Notes: a model not told the origin generated them from the sequence alone. Shown: positions 1 to 11,952, counted from the stretch's first letter. The stretch is 64,000 nucleotides of DNA from Eleusine coracana subsp. coracana (GCA_032690845.1 CM064424.1:45831511-45895510); one strand, 5' to 3'. A program made the numbers and translations.

Positions 1-19
1 ATGCATATAAACTTCACTA

Positions 20-226
20 CTCCCTCCGTTTCAATTTACTTGTCATCCTAGCATCCTATTTTCCTAATTTACTTGTCATACTTGCATCCCAATGCATCAT
101 TTTACTTTTCCAATATATCTCTATATCTATCTCTCTCCTTCTTATTTTTAGTGCACCCAACTTTTTCACCATCTCTTAATCTCCATGCCCAACTCCAAAA
201 CGACAAGTAAAAAGATATGGAGAGAG
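20..226. mobile_element. Stowaway-type MITE
   Basis: A 207 bp element with imperfect terminal inverted repeats. The left end reads CTCCCTCCGTTTCAATTTAC and the right end, reverse complemented, reads CTCTCTCCATATCTTTTTAC. TA dinucleotides at 18-19 and 227-228 fit the TA target-site duplication of Tc1/mariner-derived Stowaway MITEs. There is no coding capacity. It lies in or just downstream of the second intron of the monooxygenase gene. Confidence 0.85.
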
Positions 227-310
227 TAGATTGGAACATCAAATTACATAATGCTCTACCATGCAAATGATGTTAAAAAAGGAAAGGAATAGGACTGTCA
301 AGTTCTATAC

Positions 311-3300
311 CATTCACTTCGGCACATTCTGCAGCAACGTCAAGTGCTGATTTAAGGCTACCAATGACGGTCACAGGCTTGCCCTTCATCATCTCCTGAC
401 CTTTCTTTGTGCCCATCTTGGCATAGTCCATGGAATGGATCACCAGCCCATCAAATGCTTCTGGGCCTTTGCCTTCGGGAAACGTTGGTATGTTGGGTAC
501 GCCACTGAACCTTCCGATACAGAGAATGACAAAGTCTGCCTTGTGTATCTGACGCCAGGAAAAACATGTTATGAGTTGCAGGACCAATAATTTCGTCTTC
601 ACTTAAACAACTCATTTGTTCATGTTCCAGAGAGGATAAAAATGGGATTCTAGTTCCTCAATTAAGTACTTCTATGTTATAACAAGTAAAGCAATGCTGG
701 AGCCAAATTCGTCCACATCAATTTTTGTTCAGGAGTTTTATTTACCACTATGAATCCGTTAAAGGGCTGAGCAGTGACTAATTATTAGGGTGTGTTTGGT
801 ATAGCTTATAGTCCAGCTTATTAAATAGCTTATGGTGTAATAAGCAATAACTTATACCAATAACCTGTACCAAACACTTATTGTTATAAGCAATCATAAG
901 CATTTTAGCATTTTGTACTAGAGAGGCAAAGCAACTAAAACCTTGCTTTTCCAGCTTATGGAGCATATATTTACCACTATGAATCCGCTAAAGGGCTGAG
1001 CAGTGACTAATTATTAGGATGTGTTTAGTATAGCTTATAGTCCAGCTTATTAAACAGCTTATGGTGTAATAAGCAATAACCTGTACCAATAATCTGTACC
1101 AAGCACTTATTGTCATAAGCAACCATAAGCATTTTAGCATTTTGTACTAGAGAGACAAAGTAACTAAAACCTTGCTTTTCCAGCTTATGGAGCATATATT
1201 CTCATACTTCCACAGTATAAGCATAAGCATAAGCACTTTTACCAAACGGTTGGATTGTTTATGCTGTAATAAGCTCGATAAGCTGAATAAGCACTTTTAA
1301 TACATAAGCATAAGCATAAGCAATTGAAAGTATAAGCATAAGCTGTACCAAACACACTTTTAACATAAAATTTAATAAGCGGCTGTAGCATTATTGATAA
1401 TGCATTTATTACCAGTTTTGTTCATAATTTTGCACCAGAGTTTGTTCTATTATCAATAACCGTTCCTGGTAACAAATGTCTAGTCAATTTGTAAGGTAAG
1501 GAACAATTTGTGTTTTCAGGAGGAAGCAGGCTAGAGACAAAAGAGCTGATCAGAAGGAAGAGTAGTCAGGACAAAGAGGACACGGAAGGTGCTATCCGAG
1601 AACGAGGGGCCGGACGTCATGGACATATGATAAAACAAGATAGAGAGGACAGCATCGAAGACACTGGCTAGAAACAAAGAAGCTGACGCGGGAGAAGACT
1701 TCAGTGCCGATCAAGGAAGAACGGCAAGACCTGTCAGACATGTTTGGTGGCCTACGTGAGGCCTTGTTCGGTTATTCCATGTCTAAGATGGATTAGACAT
1801 GGATTAAGTGAGATTGAATACTTTGTAAGTTAGATATGGATTCATTCCCACTCATTCCACCCTAACCGAACAGGCCCTGAGTTGGTGCTGAGATGTAAAC
1901 TGGTTTGCTTCAGAAGAAAAAAGGGGAAGAACCATTCATAAAAAAAAAACATAAGGGAGATGAATGCAAAGTCGCAGCTGCCATCAGTCTGCTAAAACGG
2001 ATGACTGCTGCGCCGTATGTCGCATGTCCATCTTGGAAATTTGTGCGTATGTGTGAGTTCGTCCTCAGTGCGTGATATTCGTGCCCACTTCTATTTCTGC
2101 ACTACACTGGATGTCATCTTTATCAACTTTGAGAGACGTCTGTCGCACTTCCAACAAAACTTAGCAAGACTATGGCCCCATCATTGAAAACTAACTCCAT
2201 AGTTCCAAAAGACCAAAAAAAAAGCTAACACACACAAATAATAAGAGTAGTTTTACTGTCTAAAATATTGACTAGTAATTTTGAGAAAGTATTGGCCATA
2301 GTTTGATCCAACAGTATAGTTTGATAATATAAAAACAACCAGCAAATGTCAGTATTTTATCCGTTTGAGGATAATATCAGAAAAATAAGCGTGATAGATT
2401 TATAATTTTTTTATTATCATGATAAAATTAAGATAGTAATCTGATTAATAACTTATGTTTATGTTTTTTAAGATGATGAGATGACATTTTAATGATTTAG
2501 AATGGTTAGGATTTAATAATAAAAAATGAAAATTTATTAAGTGTTAGGAAGCTGCTCATATCCTAAATAATTAAACCACGTATTTTTTGAAGCGGCACAT
2601 ATCCATCTTCAGAAAATCTGTATATGTGGAGTTGTGGATGGATCAAGGGAACGTTTTTGTATTATGATGTTCATATATGTTATTGTAATAATGCAAATTT
2701 TTAAATAGTTTATTTTAACTCATAAACTTAAAAATCCAGTATGGCTCTCGGATCTAGAAACTGTACCAAACAGAGATTAGTTCATCAAGAGTGGGCAGCA
2801 TATTAAAACGAGCATACTAATTAATTGGAGAACGTTCAAAGGTTATATAATATATATATATATATATGAGGTGCGTCTAGGATATCGAAACACATGTTCG
2901 CGGGGTTTAAAATAAATTATCTGGAAGATTACCGGCTTATATAAATGAATAATTATCTCTACAATCTATTAACTGAGGTACAGTCGTCTACTTCGTGTCC
3001 ACAAAGTTAGAGATTAAATCCAAATCAGTTTCGTATCTTCTATATCAAGTACCGAATTTCAAAAATCATAACTCCCACGTCCGGAGCCCAAATGAGGCAA
3101 ATTCGGACTCTATCTTATAGCTCTCGAAACATTATACAACTTTGATATTCAATAGAAGTCCAGATCCCGCAGTTTTGATTTCCAAATATGCGATACAAAA
3201 ATATTTGTTCTAATTCAAACTCCTCTGCGCAGGTCTTTGTGCGGGCCCATATCTCCTACCTCTGTAGTCCAAATAATATGATTCATATATATTTCGGAAA

Positions 3301-4204
3301 GGATTTAACGAGATCTATAACGTTTGTGTTTTAACTTTTTTTATTAGAGCAAGTATTTAATTTCAAAATCGCGTTGCAATGCAGTGCTATTTCTGGACTC
3401 TGAATTGATTTTTCCTTCCGGATAAAGCTTCTAGAATATGATAAAAAATGGTGATAAAATTGTTACTTTTGACATATAAAATGATATACTAAGAAGCACC
3501 AATGATAATACAAATATAATCTTTCATGTATAAAATATTAATAATATTATATATATCTAATAATTATATTATGTAAATAATTTATATTTAAATTATAAAG
3601 AGTGTTTTGTTTTTTAAAGTCGGTAGCGACACTTTGCTAGTTTGAAAATATATATGGAGTATCATTTACTGTGATAAAAAACTCTGGTCACAAATTAAAT
3701 AATGTGACACCAAGCGGAACGTGTAAAACACTGTGGTAGAAAGAAATACTAGCTCACCTCAACGCGGCCTTGTGCGTCTGCAACGTTGAGGTGCCACTCG
3801 CCAGCGCCAGTGCCGAACGCCTTCCCGTTCCCGGCCCATTCCTCCCAAGCCGCCATGGCCTCCTCGCCCACGCCATCGTACTCCATCCCGACCACCCGGT
3901 GGCCAAACCTGATACAGTCGAGCACCCCGAAGTGGCGTGCATATGCGTCGAGGTAGGTCTTCACCTGACGGTGGTCAGGGAACACCTCCGTGACGGTCTC
4001 CGGCCACGGGAAGTCGGAGTACTGGTACAATGGCCGTGGCGTCTGCAGCGACGTGCAGTCCGGCACGTGTGCCCACACGCCGCCGAGGACGGTGTCTGCC
4101 TCGAATATCACCGGCCGGAAGCCACGGTCCAGTAGCTGCTTGCACGCGGCGAGGCCACTCACACCGGCTCCCACGATGACCACCTGCTTCTTCTCCATGG
4201 CCAT
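311..4204 (-). CDS. Flavin-containing monooxygenase, first two exons (3' part beyond window)
   Basis: Plant-type flavin-containing monooxygenase, an FAD- and NADPH-dependent oxygenase of soft nucleophiles; the substrate cannot be told. Exon 1 is 4204-3758 (149 codons) and starts MAMEKKQVVIVGAGVSG, with the FAD-binding GxGxxG (GAGVSG) at residues 12-17. It ends at a GTGAGC donor in phase 0. Exon 2 is 548-311, after an AG acceptor, and carries the family's DFVILCIGRFSGVPNIP and SALDVAAECAE blocks. It ends at a GTATAG donor in phase 1. Later exons must lie left of position 1. Both exons are open with good splice sites, so the part seen looks functional. Intron 1 is unusually long (549-3757) because MITEs and other repeats fill it. 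Start choice: first ATG of the frame, with a second ATG two codons on. Confidence 0.88.
742..1199. repeat. 229 bp direct tandem duplication in monooxygenase intron 1
   Basis: Bases 742-970 are repeated almost exactly at 971-1199; both copies begin TTACCACTATGAATCCG. Each copy holds about 46 bp of flank plus the left 183 bp of the adjoining Tourist-like MITE. The first MITE copy (788-970) is therefore only a duplicated left end. Confidence 0.85.
1017..1359. mobile_element. Tourist-like (PIF/Harbinger) MITE
   Basis: The left end reads GGATGTGTTTAGTATAGCTT and the right end, reverse complemented, AAGTGTGTTTGGTACAGCTT. The flanking trinucleotide TTA occurs on both sides (1014-1016 and 1360-1362), as expected for PIF/Harbinger insertions. 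The interior is made of short repeated AAGCATAAGC-like words. No ORF. Confidence 0.7.
1360..1759. other. Intron 1 sequence, no gene recognised
   Basis: Continuation of monooxygenase intron 1. Bases about 1520-1759 are more GC-rich than the surroundings and purine-rich, reminiscent of internal retrotransposon sequence. I could not assign them to a family or find a coding frame. Confidence 0.4.
1760..1877. mobile_element. Small Tourist-like MITE
   Basis: A 118 bp element with ends GGCCTTGTTCGGTTA and, reverse complemented, GGGCCTGTTCGGTTA. It is flanked by TGA at 1757-1759 and 1878-1880. Terminus and 3 bp duplication fit a PIF/Harbinger-derived MITE. It resembles the ends of the element at 51591-51862. 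Confidence 0.75.
1878..3757. other. AT-rich remainder of monooxygenase intron 1
   Basis: No coding frame. A (TA)n microsatellite occupies 2844-2867. Bases about 2870-3350 have the composition of a degraded high-copy repeat, with phrases such as CATAACTCC and GTACCGAATTTC. A loosely similar style of sequence recurs near 42650-42960 inside a gypsy LTR, so this part is probably an old retrotransposon relic; that is inference. Confidence 0.4.
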
Positions 4205-4243
4205 GATTTCAATCGTATGTTGGGACTCTCGTGTGGGGGTAGA

Positions 4244-4251
4244 TATTTATA
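4244..4251 (-). promoter_or_regulatory. Possible TATA box of the monooxygenase gene
   Basis: On the minus strand the sequence reads TATAAATA, 40 bp upstream of the ATG at 4204. If used, the 5' leader would be only about 10 nt, which is short for a plant gene, so the true start site may lie elsewhere. Confidence 0.35.
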
Positions 4252-4569
4252 AGCGGCCTGGCAGAGAGCGTGGTTAGTGTTTATGTGGTGAATTGAGTTT
4301 CGACCAGATCTGGAGGTTTGGGGAGATATGGTTGTTAAGTGCTTTATTAATGAATATCTGTTGGTTGACAATGAATAGAGTTATAATATTGTCAAGCGAG
4401 ATCTGCGTGCTATTTGTTTTTCTGAATGTGGTGCGCATATATAGTAGTATGCTGTTGTTGAAAGGTTTCACTTACCTATATATATTTGAACGGTTGGTAT
4501 TCAAGGTTTTACTTGTTTGGTTCAAGATTACATAAAATATAGGTAAATTAGAATAAGGAATAGAGGCGA

Positions 4570-4830
4570 CACTACAATTTGTGAAGTCACCAAAATATCA
4601 ACCGTTCTAAACCTGGCAACACTACAATTTTCCTCTGTCAGTCACCCTCTCCACAATCCCATCATGAAATTCTTTCACGACTGTCGACCGTCGTGAAAAT
4701 TTCATTTTCCCTGGCGCCTGATTCGTGAGCGATTTTTCCAGGCGGTTGGCCATCATGAACTATTTCCGTGACGGTATTTGTCATTTTCATGATGGTACAC
4801 GAAAATTCCTTTTTTCCTGGTTGTGATTGC
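4570..4830. mobile_element. Possible CACTA-type terminal fragment
   Basis: CACTACAATTT occurs at 4570 and again at 4620. The second is followed by repeats of the words TTTCACGAC, CGTCGTGAAA and TCATGAA in both orientations to about 4830. That is the layout of CACTA termini with subterminal repeats. No matching TTGTAGTG end was found, so this may be a truncated end or chance. The rest of 4205-5068 holds no gene I recognise. Confidence 0.3.
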
Positions 4831-5076
4831 CATTGATCAGTTGATATTTCTCCAGCATGGCGAATGTCAAAGCGCCCTGACATATTCATTAAGGTATTCA
4901 TTGTCAGGTCGATATTCGTGTCAGTTGTCCTGGAAGGCCCAGATAAATATATACCTGGTCTTCTTACAACAAAATGCTAATTGAGTGTTACAATACTTAT
5001 CTCAAAACAGGTCGAGAACACTCATATAGCTAACACAAACCAAGAGTTCATGAAATGTTCAGCATATAAGCTCACA

Positions 5077-5335
5077 CAGGGGTGGATCTAGGGGGTATGC
5101 CATATATGCCATGGCATACCCAAGATTTTGGTAAACATTAATACATATAGTGTAAAGTGGGTATAAAAATAATAATTTAGTATCTAATTTCATAAAAAAG
5201 CATAACTCAACTAGTTTATTTGTTATAATTAGTTCTAATATATAGAGATCTTGAGTTCAATTCTCAACAATAGCATTTTTTTTACATAAACTTTTTTGTG
5301 GCATACACTAACATACAAGTCTAGATCCGCCACTG
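5077..5335. mobile_element. hAT-type MITE
   Basis: Ends CAGGGGTGGATCTAG and, reverse complemented, CAGTGGCGGATCTAG match the hAT consensus of many grass MITEs. The 8 bp flanks AGCTCACA (5069-5076) and AGCTTACA (5336-5343) form a target-site duplication with one mismatch. The 259 bp interior is AT-rich and non-coding. Confidence 0.85.
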
Positions 5336-5649
5336 AGCTTACAGTGTTCGGACCAGATACTTTTGGCCACCTTGCCATTTTGTTGCGGTTGTAATACTAT
5401 TTTGGATATATACAAACCGAAAAACATCTTGCAGTCTACATGCCGATCCAGACGTTCTTATCCAAGAATATCGTCCCCATCCAGGACTTCATACATCCAT
5501 ATCTGTGTCGAAGACCGGCTACAAATGGCCGGGAGTTTACGAAGTGCAAAGGAGTTGTTTAAGGAAGTTAAGATGAAGATGGTTGGCTAATTAAAAGCTT
5601 TATAATTTTTTCCATATCAAAGGTACCTACATTTGGTATAAATGATTGT

Positions 5650-7127
5650 ATGTAGTTTTAATACTGGAATTCATTCTGCACGCTATTATGATATTCCTCT
5701 AAAGTCAAAACTTGTGCACTATCTGTATATAAATTATTATCGCTCCCAATTTTTTTGGCGAAGCGACGAACATAAAAAGTAGTATAGACCAGCTAAATGG
5801 ATTATACTATGTCAATCAAAGGAACAAGGTGGATTAGGTATAAAAGATATCCATATCCAGAACTAATGTCTCCTAAGTAAATAGTTGTTTAAGTTAATAA
5901 ATAAGGATGGATTGTGAAAACAATTACTTTGTAGGAAGTATATGAAAAACAAAATAATTGCTCTAGTATAGAGGAAACATGGAGATTCCCACTTTTGGTT
6001 AGGATGGACTTATGAAAGTCAAGGAACGTTTCTTGAGCTATGAAAGTTTCCATCTGAACAACAGGGATAATATCAGTTTTTGGGAGGATAAGTGGCTGGG
6101 CAATTTCACACTTAAACAACAGTACCTCTCACTTTATTTTCTTACTAGGAGAAAGCATATTTCAGTTGCCAAGGTGTTCAGTACTATACCATTGAATATT
6201 TCTTTTAGAAGAAGTCTAGTGAATCACAATTTAGTCCTATGGCATAATTTAGTTGGTCGTATTGCCCATATTAGGTTAAATAGGGAGCACAATACCTTTA
6301 GATGGGATCTACAACAAAATGGAGCTTTTCCAGTAAGTTCTATGTATTATGCCATGACTTTTAATTTAAATGTGATACAATGCAACAAAATCTGGAGACT
6401 CAAAGTACCTCTCAAAATCAAGATCTTTTGTGGTATCTAAAAAGGTGTGTCATTCTAACTAAAGATAATCTAGCTAGATGAAATTGGAATGGTAGCAAAC
6501 TATGTATTTTCTATCATAACCAAGAAACAATCCAACACCTCTTTTTTTACTGTAATTATGCTAAGTTTATATGATGTGTAGTGCACTTTACTTTCAATAT
6601 AAATAGCCCTCATAGTATTAAGTTTATATGATGTGTAGTGCACTTTACTTTCAATATAAATAGCCCTCATAGTATTGATCATATGTTTAATGATTGGTTA
6701 CTAGGAATGGATAAGAGGTCTAAAAGCCATTTGCTAGTATGTGCTTCCGCTATTTATTGGGTCATATGGCTTACGGGGAATGATATTGTGTTTGACAAAT
6801 CTCCCACAAAAACTTACATGCAGGTACTATACAGGGAACACACATTGCTCCGGTATTGGGCACCCCTGCAAAAGCACGAGGAGGACACCACCATGATTGG
6901 AGATGATGGTGATGCAACTTTTCGCTAACTATGGATGGAGATTTAGTAATAAGATTGATGTCTAATAACATGACCATCCAAACTATGTTGGTTCGATGTG
7001 TTTTCATCTTGGTTATGCATGGTGTGTGTGTATGTCTTTTATGTGCTGACATTGAAGCCATAATAATGTAACTTGGACTCTATCCTCATTCAGGTGAAGG
7101 CCGAAACAATCATTTTTCATTATCTAA
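5650..7127 (+). pseudogene. LINE (L1-type) 3' fragment with zinc-binding RT domain
   Basis: A 5'-truncated LINE ORF2 tail. From about 5720 broken frames resemble the region before the zf-RVT domain. At 6012-6440 the open frame has NISFWEDKWLGN, then FRRSLVNHNLVLW and KIWRLKVPLKIKIF, hallmarks of the plant LINE reverse-transcriptase zinc-binding domain. The block after it (about 6480-6920) is split by stops and includes ETIQHLFFYCNYAKF and WVIWLTGNDIVFD. It ends near 7127 in TATCTAAAAA, a likely 3' terminus. Stops, frameshifts and a 57 bp internal duplication make it non-functional. The same family occurs at 32020-32760 (minus) and 52400-59790. Confidence 0.8.
6563..6676. repeat. 57 bp tandem duplication inside LINE fragment
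   Basis: Two adjacent copies of a 57 bp unit starting AAGTTTATATGATGTGTAGT (6563-6619 and 6620-6676). 57 is a multiple of three, so the frame is kept across the duplication. Confidence 0.9.
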
Positions 7128-7379
7128 AAATCTGTCTATATATACATGGTAGTCATCCTTGTTTTTTTGTGGGGATACATGTTCGGCCAACATCAACTTT
7201 TGATATTTAATTTTTGTGATACAAGATTATATATAATCACAAATATTTTATAAAAGATTGACACACATATGGGTCCTTAACTAGTCCGGTATTCTCATCT
7301 TGGTTCCATAACTCAGCTTAGGGCAGATTTTGCTCCCTGGTCTATTCAAAGAGCACAATGCTTTCAATCTTTCATTGAA

Positions 7380-10300
7380 GTTAGTACAATATAGTTATAT
7401 GCATTTACAAACTAAAAATAGTTGAACACGTAGATCCGGTTGACAAGCCAAAGCATATAGGTCATCACTGATGTCCTCATTGTCAACATAACGTAATTTT
7501 GTAATCTGTATAAGTAAAAATTTATATTAAACAAATAAATACAACTAGCATAGTTTTAATGCACGTATTAACTAAAAACTCACATGCATCTTGAACCAGG
7601 AGGGGAATTCCTTCTCAAGGGTTTTTTCAACATCTGGAGTACCTTTATTTAGTAGCATCTACATATATATAAAAGAAGCAACCCACTAAAGGTTATAACT
7701 TCTAGTTCTCTGCATCCATGTTGAGCCACGTCATCTCAATTATTTTCCACCGTTAGATCTTTGTCCCCATTTAAATCTGTCCATCCATGCATGTATCCGA
7801 TGAGCAGTAATCCATCACCATCAGTTTCTCTTTACAGCAAACGTACATTGCCTAGCACATAAAGCCATTATTTCTTTTGTCTTAATTAACCATCCACTAA
7901 CTTACTGTACATAACCGATGAGCAATAATCCTATGCAATTTTCCTATCTCTCTCAGGAGCTCCTCCTCTTTCATGTTTCACGTTACCATAAACGGCCGCC
8001 TGCACTCTAGGTAATCAAATGGTCTTTGTTAATGCTCTTTTTTCCCTTCCAATTCCTCTCCGACTCAGTACAAATTCTCCTTCAGTCAGACCCCGAAATC
8101 AAAACATCTACTCCTTTAGTTGTTCCTGCCCTTATGATGTCACCATGTCAGGGCTCGGGGGTGTACCTCCAGCTATTGATTCATCAAAAGGAAGCTGCTG
8201 CCTCCTCGGACTCTCTTTGGGACGTTGCTGGAAGTTCGACCCCAGTTGATTTTGTGTCATGCATGCTCGCTTCGGCTGGGCTGTGATGCTCACAGATCAA
8301 GGTTCGTTCATGCCCGTATATGTTGTGTGAGTTGTTGTCTATATATATACAATCCATCCCTTCTAAAAGCATGTATTTTTCACCGCAGGTAGCAAATAGA
8401 AGTTCGATTGCACCTTATTGTGTAGATTCATATGATATTTATCTATGCAATGTTCAGTTGTTTTTCGTTGAATTATATGGGGAGGAATCATGGTTCTGCC
8501 TGTACATTCATGCAGCTAGCAACTGGGGCAAGAACATATCTGTTCTAGCCACATTCATTATTGGCGTAGTATTTCCAGTGAACTAAAATTGATCGAGCCA
8601 ACCCTTTTAGGTAAGAAATCTGTGAAAAAAAGTTTGAATCACAAGGTGCAATTTACATTAGTAGATTGGTGTGTACGACCTTGGTTAAATGTTGATATAA
8701 AAGAAATTTGAGTAGCAAGATGGAATATACATCAATAGACTTTTTAGCAACATATACGTCAGTATATTGGCACTTATGTACATATCTATATACAAGATAT
8801 TATTCCTTTTATATATTTGTTTCTATCCGTTCATTCTAATCCATCTTTACTCTGTTATAAGTGTATTATTTTATACCCCACCACAAGAGATTCTCAATAT
8901 ATTTTCAACAATAATTCTGAAATGAGTTTTATAAGCCCATTTTTCTTTCCCATAAAGGCCTAGACCCCGAGGGCAAACAATTTTCAACGTGTTTGCAACA
9001 ACAGTTATAAATTTAGTTGTACTATGTATATTCACTGCAATCATCATAGCAAATAACATTTTTCGATGATAGAAACCCATTTGATGCTCATATATATTTG
9101 CTCTATCGAGAATATGACTATTCTATCCAAGATATATTATCTCTAAATCAATTGATACTCTCATTGTCACATAGCTTTATATTTTCCTTCATTTCAGGTG
9201 AGAGTAACCCGGCGAATTTGAATTATTAATTGGACAGAGATGATGGATTTCATTTCATCCTATTATTAAAATAGTTAATGATTAAAAAGCCATGAAAGGC
9301 CTGCAAATTTTATGTAGTACAAGTTCAATATTCTCAAATATAATTATACTATATTACTATTTAAGTCATGCCATTTGTCTACAGATTTATGCTGCTGAAC
9401 CCAAATCCAGCGGTTAGAAATTCGTGAAGGGCAAAGGTCGCTCTTTCTTTCTGCCGGGTCACCTAATAACGAAACACCATGATCTGAGATTATAAAATAA
9501 GAAACATTGGTGAGCATTATATACTCAAGTAATCGCCAGATGATCTCCCTGGAATCATTTTCACAACTGAAATACAATTTGTACTAATGGGAAATACTAG
9601 GTGTGCATTTACTCTGATGCTTCTTTTGTGTTCATCCAAGTGCAACATGAAATTATCTATATATTCCCGCAGCAACGTGCGGGGAATTCATCTAGTTTCC
9701 CTATAAGTTCTGCAAACCACAATTGTTGCATCATTAGATGAAATAATTAATAGGTATACATAAATTATAAAATGAGTAACGGGTGACATACTTAATATAT
9801 GGCTCAACCTCCAAGCAATTGTTTAGCACGAACCAAACCATTTTGTCATAATCATGTTCCATGCTAAGCTTTGACTTTCCACGTAAATCAACTCCATGTC
9901 AAAAAATAGATAAGTCACCTTTTCTCAAATCAACACACTCTCGATTCATGGCCTCATGGTTGTGCCTTGTGTCAATGTCATCAAAGTATCTTGAGCAATA
10001 TGTCACGTGCTCATTAGCTACATATGCTTCCACAATGGATCCTTCAGGTCTTGCCCTGTTCCTCACAAAACGTTTTAGTGTACACAACATTCTTTCAATC
10101 GGGTACATCCATCCATATTGCACGGGACCTCTTAGTATTGCCTCATTAGGTAAATGGACAGCTAGGTGCAAACAGATATCAAAGAAACAGGGAGGAAATA
10201 TTTTCTCAAGCTTGCAAAGTATGAGTGGGATTTCAACTTTCAGTCTCTTCAAAACATCTTCCTTCAAAGTTTAGCACATAGCTGCTGACAAAAGTTACCT

Positions 10301-11449
10301 AATTCAGCAATTGTTTCATATATGTCCTTATGCATGATTCCCCGAACACCGGTAGCTAAAATCTTTTGGAGTAGGATATGGCAATCATGAGTTTTTAGTC
10401 CTTGGAGGTTGCATCCATCAACAGTGACATTGGTTGCTAAGTTGGAAGCATAACCATCAGGAAATTTTACACTCTTTAAAAATTCACAAAATGCAACCTT
10501 TCCATCTCTAGTCATTGTATAGGAGGCATGTGGACAAATGTATGAATTTCTGTCATGCTGTAGGTGCAAGTTTTTCCTTATGCCCATGTCCTCCAAATCT
10601 AGCCTTGCACTAATAGTATCCTTTGTCTTCCCAGCAATGCCAAGTAACGTACCAAGAAAATAGTCATATAGGAGTATATTTTTCTCAATGTGTAAAATAT
10701 CAAGATATGTCGTAGCTTTAAACTTGACCAATATGGCAAATCCCACAAACATGACCTTCGCTTCCAGCATTGACCATCCGCTTCGCTTCCTCTTTTTGCT
10801 CTCACGATGCTTGCATGGCCTAACATCCTTGACCATCTCCAACTGTTGCATCAACTCATTTGTACTAAATTCCTTTTCCTTGTCACGTTTTTCCATCTGA
10901 CCATCAAAACATTTCATTCTCCTCCATGGATGCCCCTTTGGAAGGAAACATCGGTGACCAATGTAACATACTTTATTCCTTATTCTTCTGGAACAAGGTT
11001 CTTATCACAATGCACACAACTATAATAGCCTTTTGTGACCCTACCTGAGAGTATGCTCTCCGCAATTTCTGAATCGCCCTGTAGAATGGCTATTCATGAA
11101 TACACCATATCACTGTTGTATATAGATCAAACATTTTATCACTGAATGCATCATATGTAGGGACACCCTTCCAAAGTTCTAACAACTCTTCAATTAATGG
11201 CTCTAAGAAGACATCAAAATCCTTTGCAGGGCACTGGTTGGGACCAAAGATGAGTAGGGCCATCATAAAGTTGGCTTGGTCCATACATTCCCACGGAGCA
11301 AAGTTGTAAGGCATGACAAATACTGACCACATGTTGTATGAGGAGCTCATGTTGCCATATGGATTAAAATAATCAACTTTTGGAAAATTAATCCTAATTT
11401 CATTCAAAATTTCCGAAAGAAATAAAACACTTTGGAGGCACAGATGCAC
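7380..11449 (-). pseudogene. TNP2-type CACTA transposase, broken
   Basis: The transposase that would cut and move CACTA elements. Blocks in order on the minus strand: YFNPYGNMSSSYNMW and KDFDVFLEPLIEELLELWKG (11449-11092); a KGYYSC..CDK zinc-like block and ICYIGHR-like block split by a frameshift and stop (about 11060-10920); LDILHIEKNI, KTKDTISARLDLEDMGIRK and LKTHDCHILLQ (10917-10264); then the DUF4218-like PPCFFDICLHLAVHLPNEA with PEGSIVEAYV (10267-9899). The end of DYDKMVWFVLNN lies near 9830. C-terminal pieces EKEFPSWFKMHV (about 7580-7640) and LYALACQPDLRVQLF (about 7430-7480) follow beyond the Helitron. Internal stops and frameshifts show that it is dead. Confidence 0.85.
7658..9695 (+). 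mobile_element. Non-autonomous Helitron inside the CACTA transposase
   Basis: The left end is TC (TCTACATATATATAAAAG) preceded by host A at 7657. The right end is CTAG (9692-9695) followed by host T at 9696, so the insertion is between A and T with no duplication. A GC hairpin, CCCGCA-loop-TGCGGG at 9666-9683, lies 8 bp before the CTAG, as Helitrons require. Removing the element rejoins the TNP2 frame (REM LLNKGTPDV). The 2038 bp interior encodes no RepHel. Short ORFs at 8019-8586 are unassigned; a captured gene piece is possible but unsupported. Confidence 0.88.
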
Positions 11450-11635
11450 ATATCAATCATTGAGCAGCAAGAACGTGCTATGGAAATATTAGCTTATTAC
11501 AGCTGGATAGATAAGATTCAACATAATATTTATTTCAACGTGGCCAGCTATCTTAAGGAAATATTTCTTTTGACTCGTAACAGCAGGTGTTCTGCCTTTT
11601 TATTATAGAAGGAGAAAAATACAGAGTACAAATAA

Positions 11636-11952
11636 ATGTCACGGCAAAGTTGTGACCTTTTTCCTAGTGTCACAGTTGAGCCACTCGATAAATCATTGAA
11701 GTTTTGCCGAGTGCTAGGTACCGACACTCGGCAAAGCCGTTGTCATCCATCAACTCGTCGTCGACTCACCTGTTTTTTGTCAATAGTTGTTTGGGCACTC
11801 GGCAAAAGTTTTACTGAGTGTCTAATGAAAAGCATTCGACAAAACTTCTATTGCCGAGTCTGTTTACCGAGTGCTGTACACTCAACAAATAGTTTGTCAA
11901 TGTTTTTCTAGCTTTATCGAGTGCTTGCGCAAATGCTGGCTTTCCAATAGTG
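11636..11952. repeat. CACTA subterminal repeat block
   Basis: Multiple copies of TTTGCCGAGTG-like words in both orientations (for example TTTGCCGAGTGCTAGG, CACTCGGCAAA, TGCCGAGTC, TTTACCGAGTG). They end at the terminal TAGTG. Such arrays are the expected binding sites of the element's second protein (TnpA-like). The 3 bp after the terminus are TAT. Confidence 0.85.

Larger units (their letters stand above)
7370..11952 (-). mobile_element. CACTA (En/Spm-like) transposon, right part
   Basis: The right terminus is CTTTCCAATAGTG ending at 11952, so the inward reading is CACTATTGGAAAG. It is preceded by subterminal repeats (11636-11952) and then a TNP2-type transposase on the minus strand (11449 to about 7380). 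The left terminus was not found; the element may be truncated or joined to the LINE fragment ending at 7127. A Helitron sits inside it at 7658-9695. Bases 7128-7370 contain nothing I could assign. Confidence 0.8.

Noticed and set aside
3770..4277. Plus-strand ORFs of 121 and 95 codons
   Set aside because: Antisense to monooxygenase exon 1.
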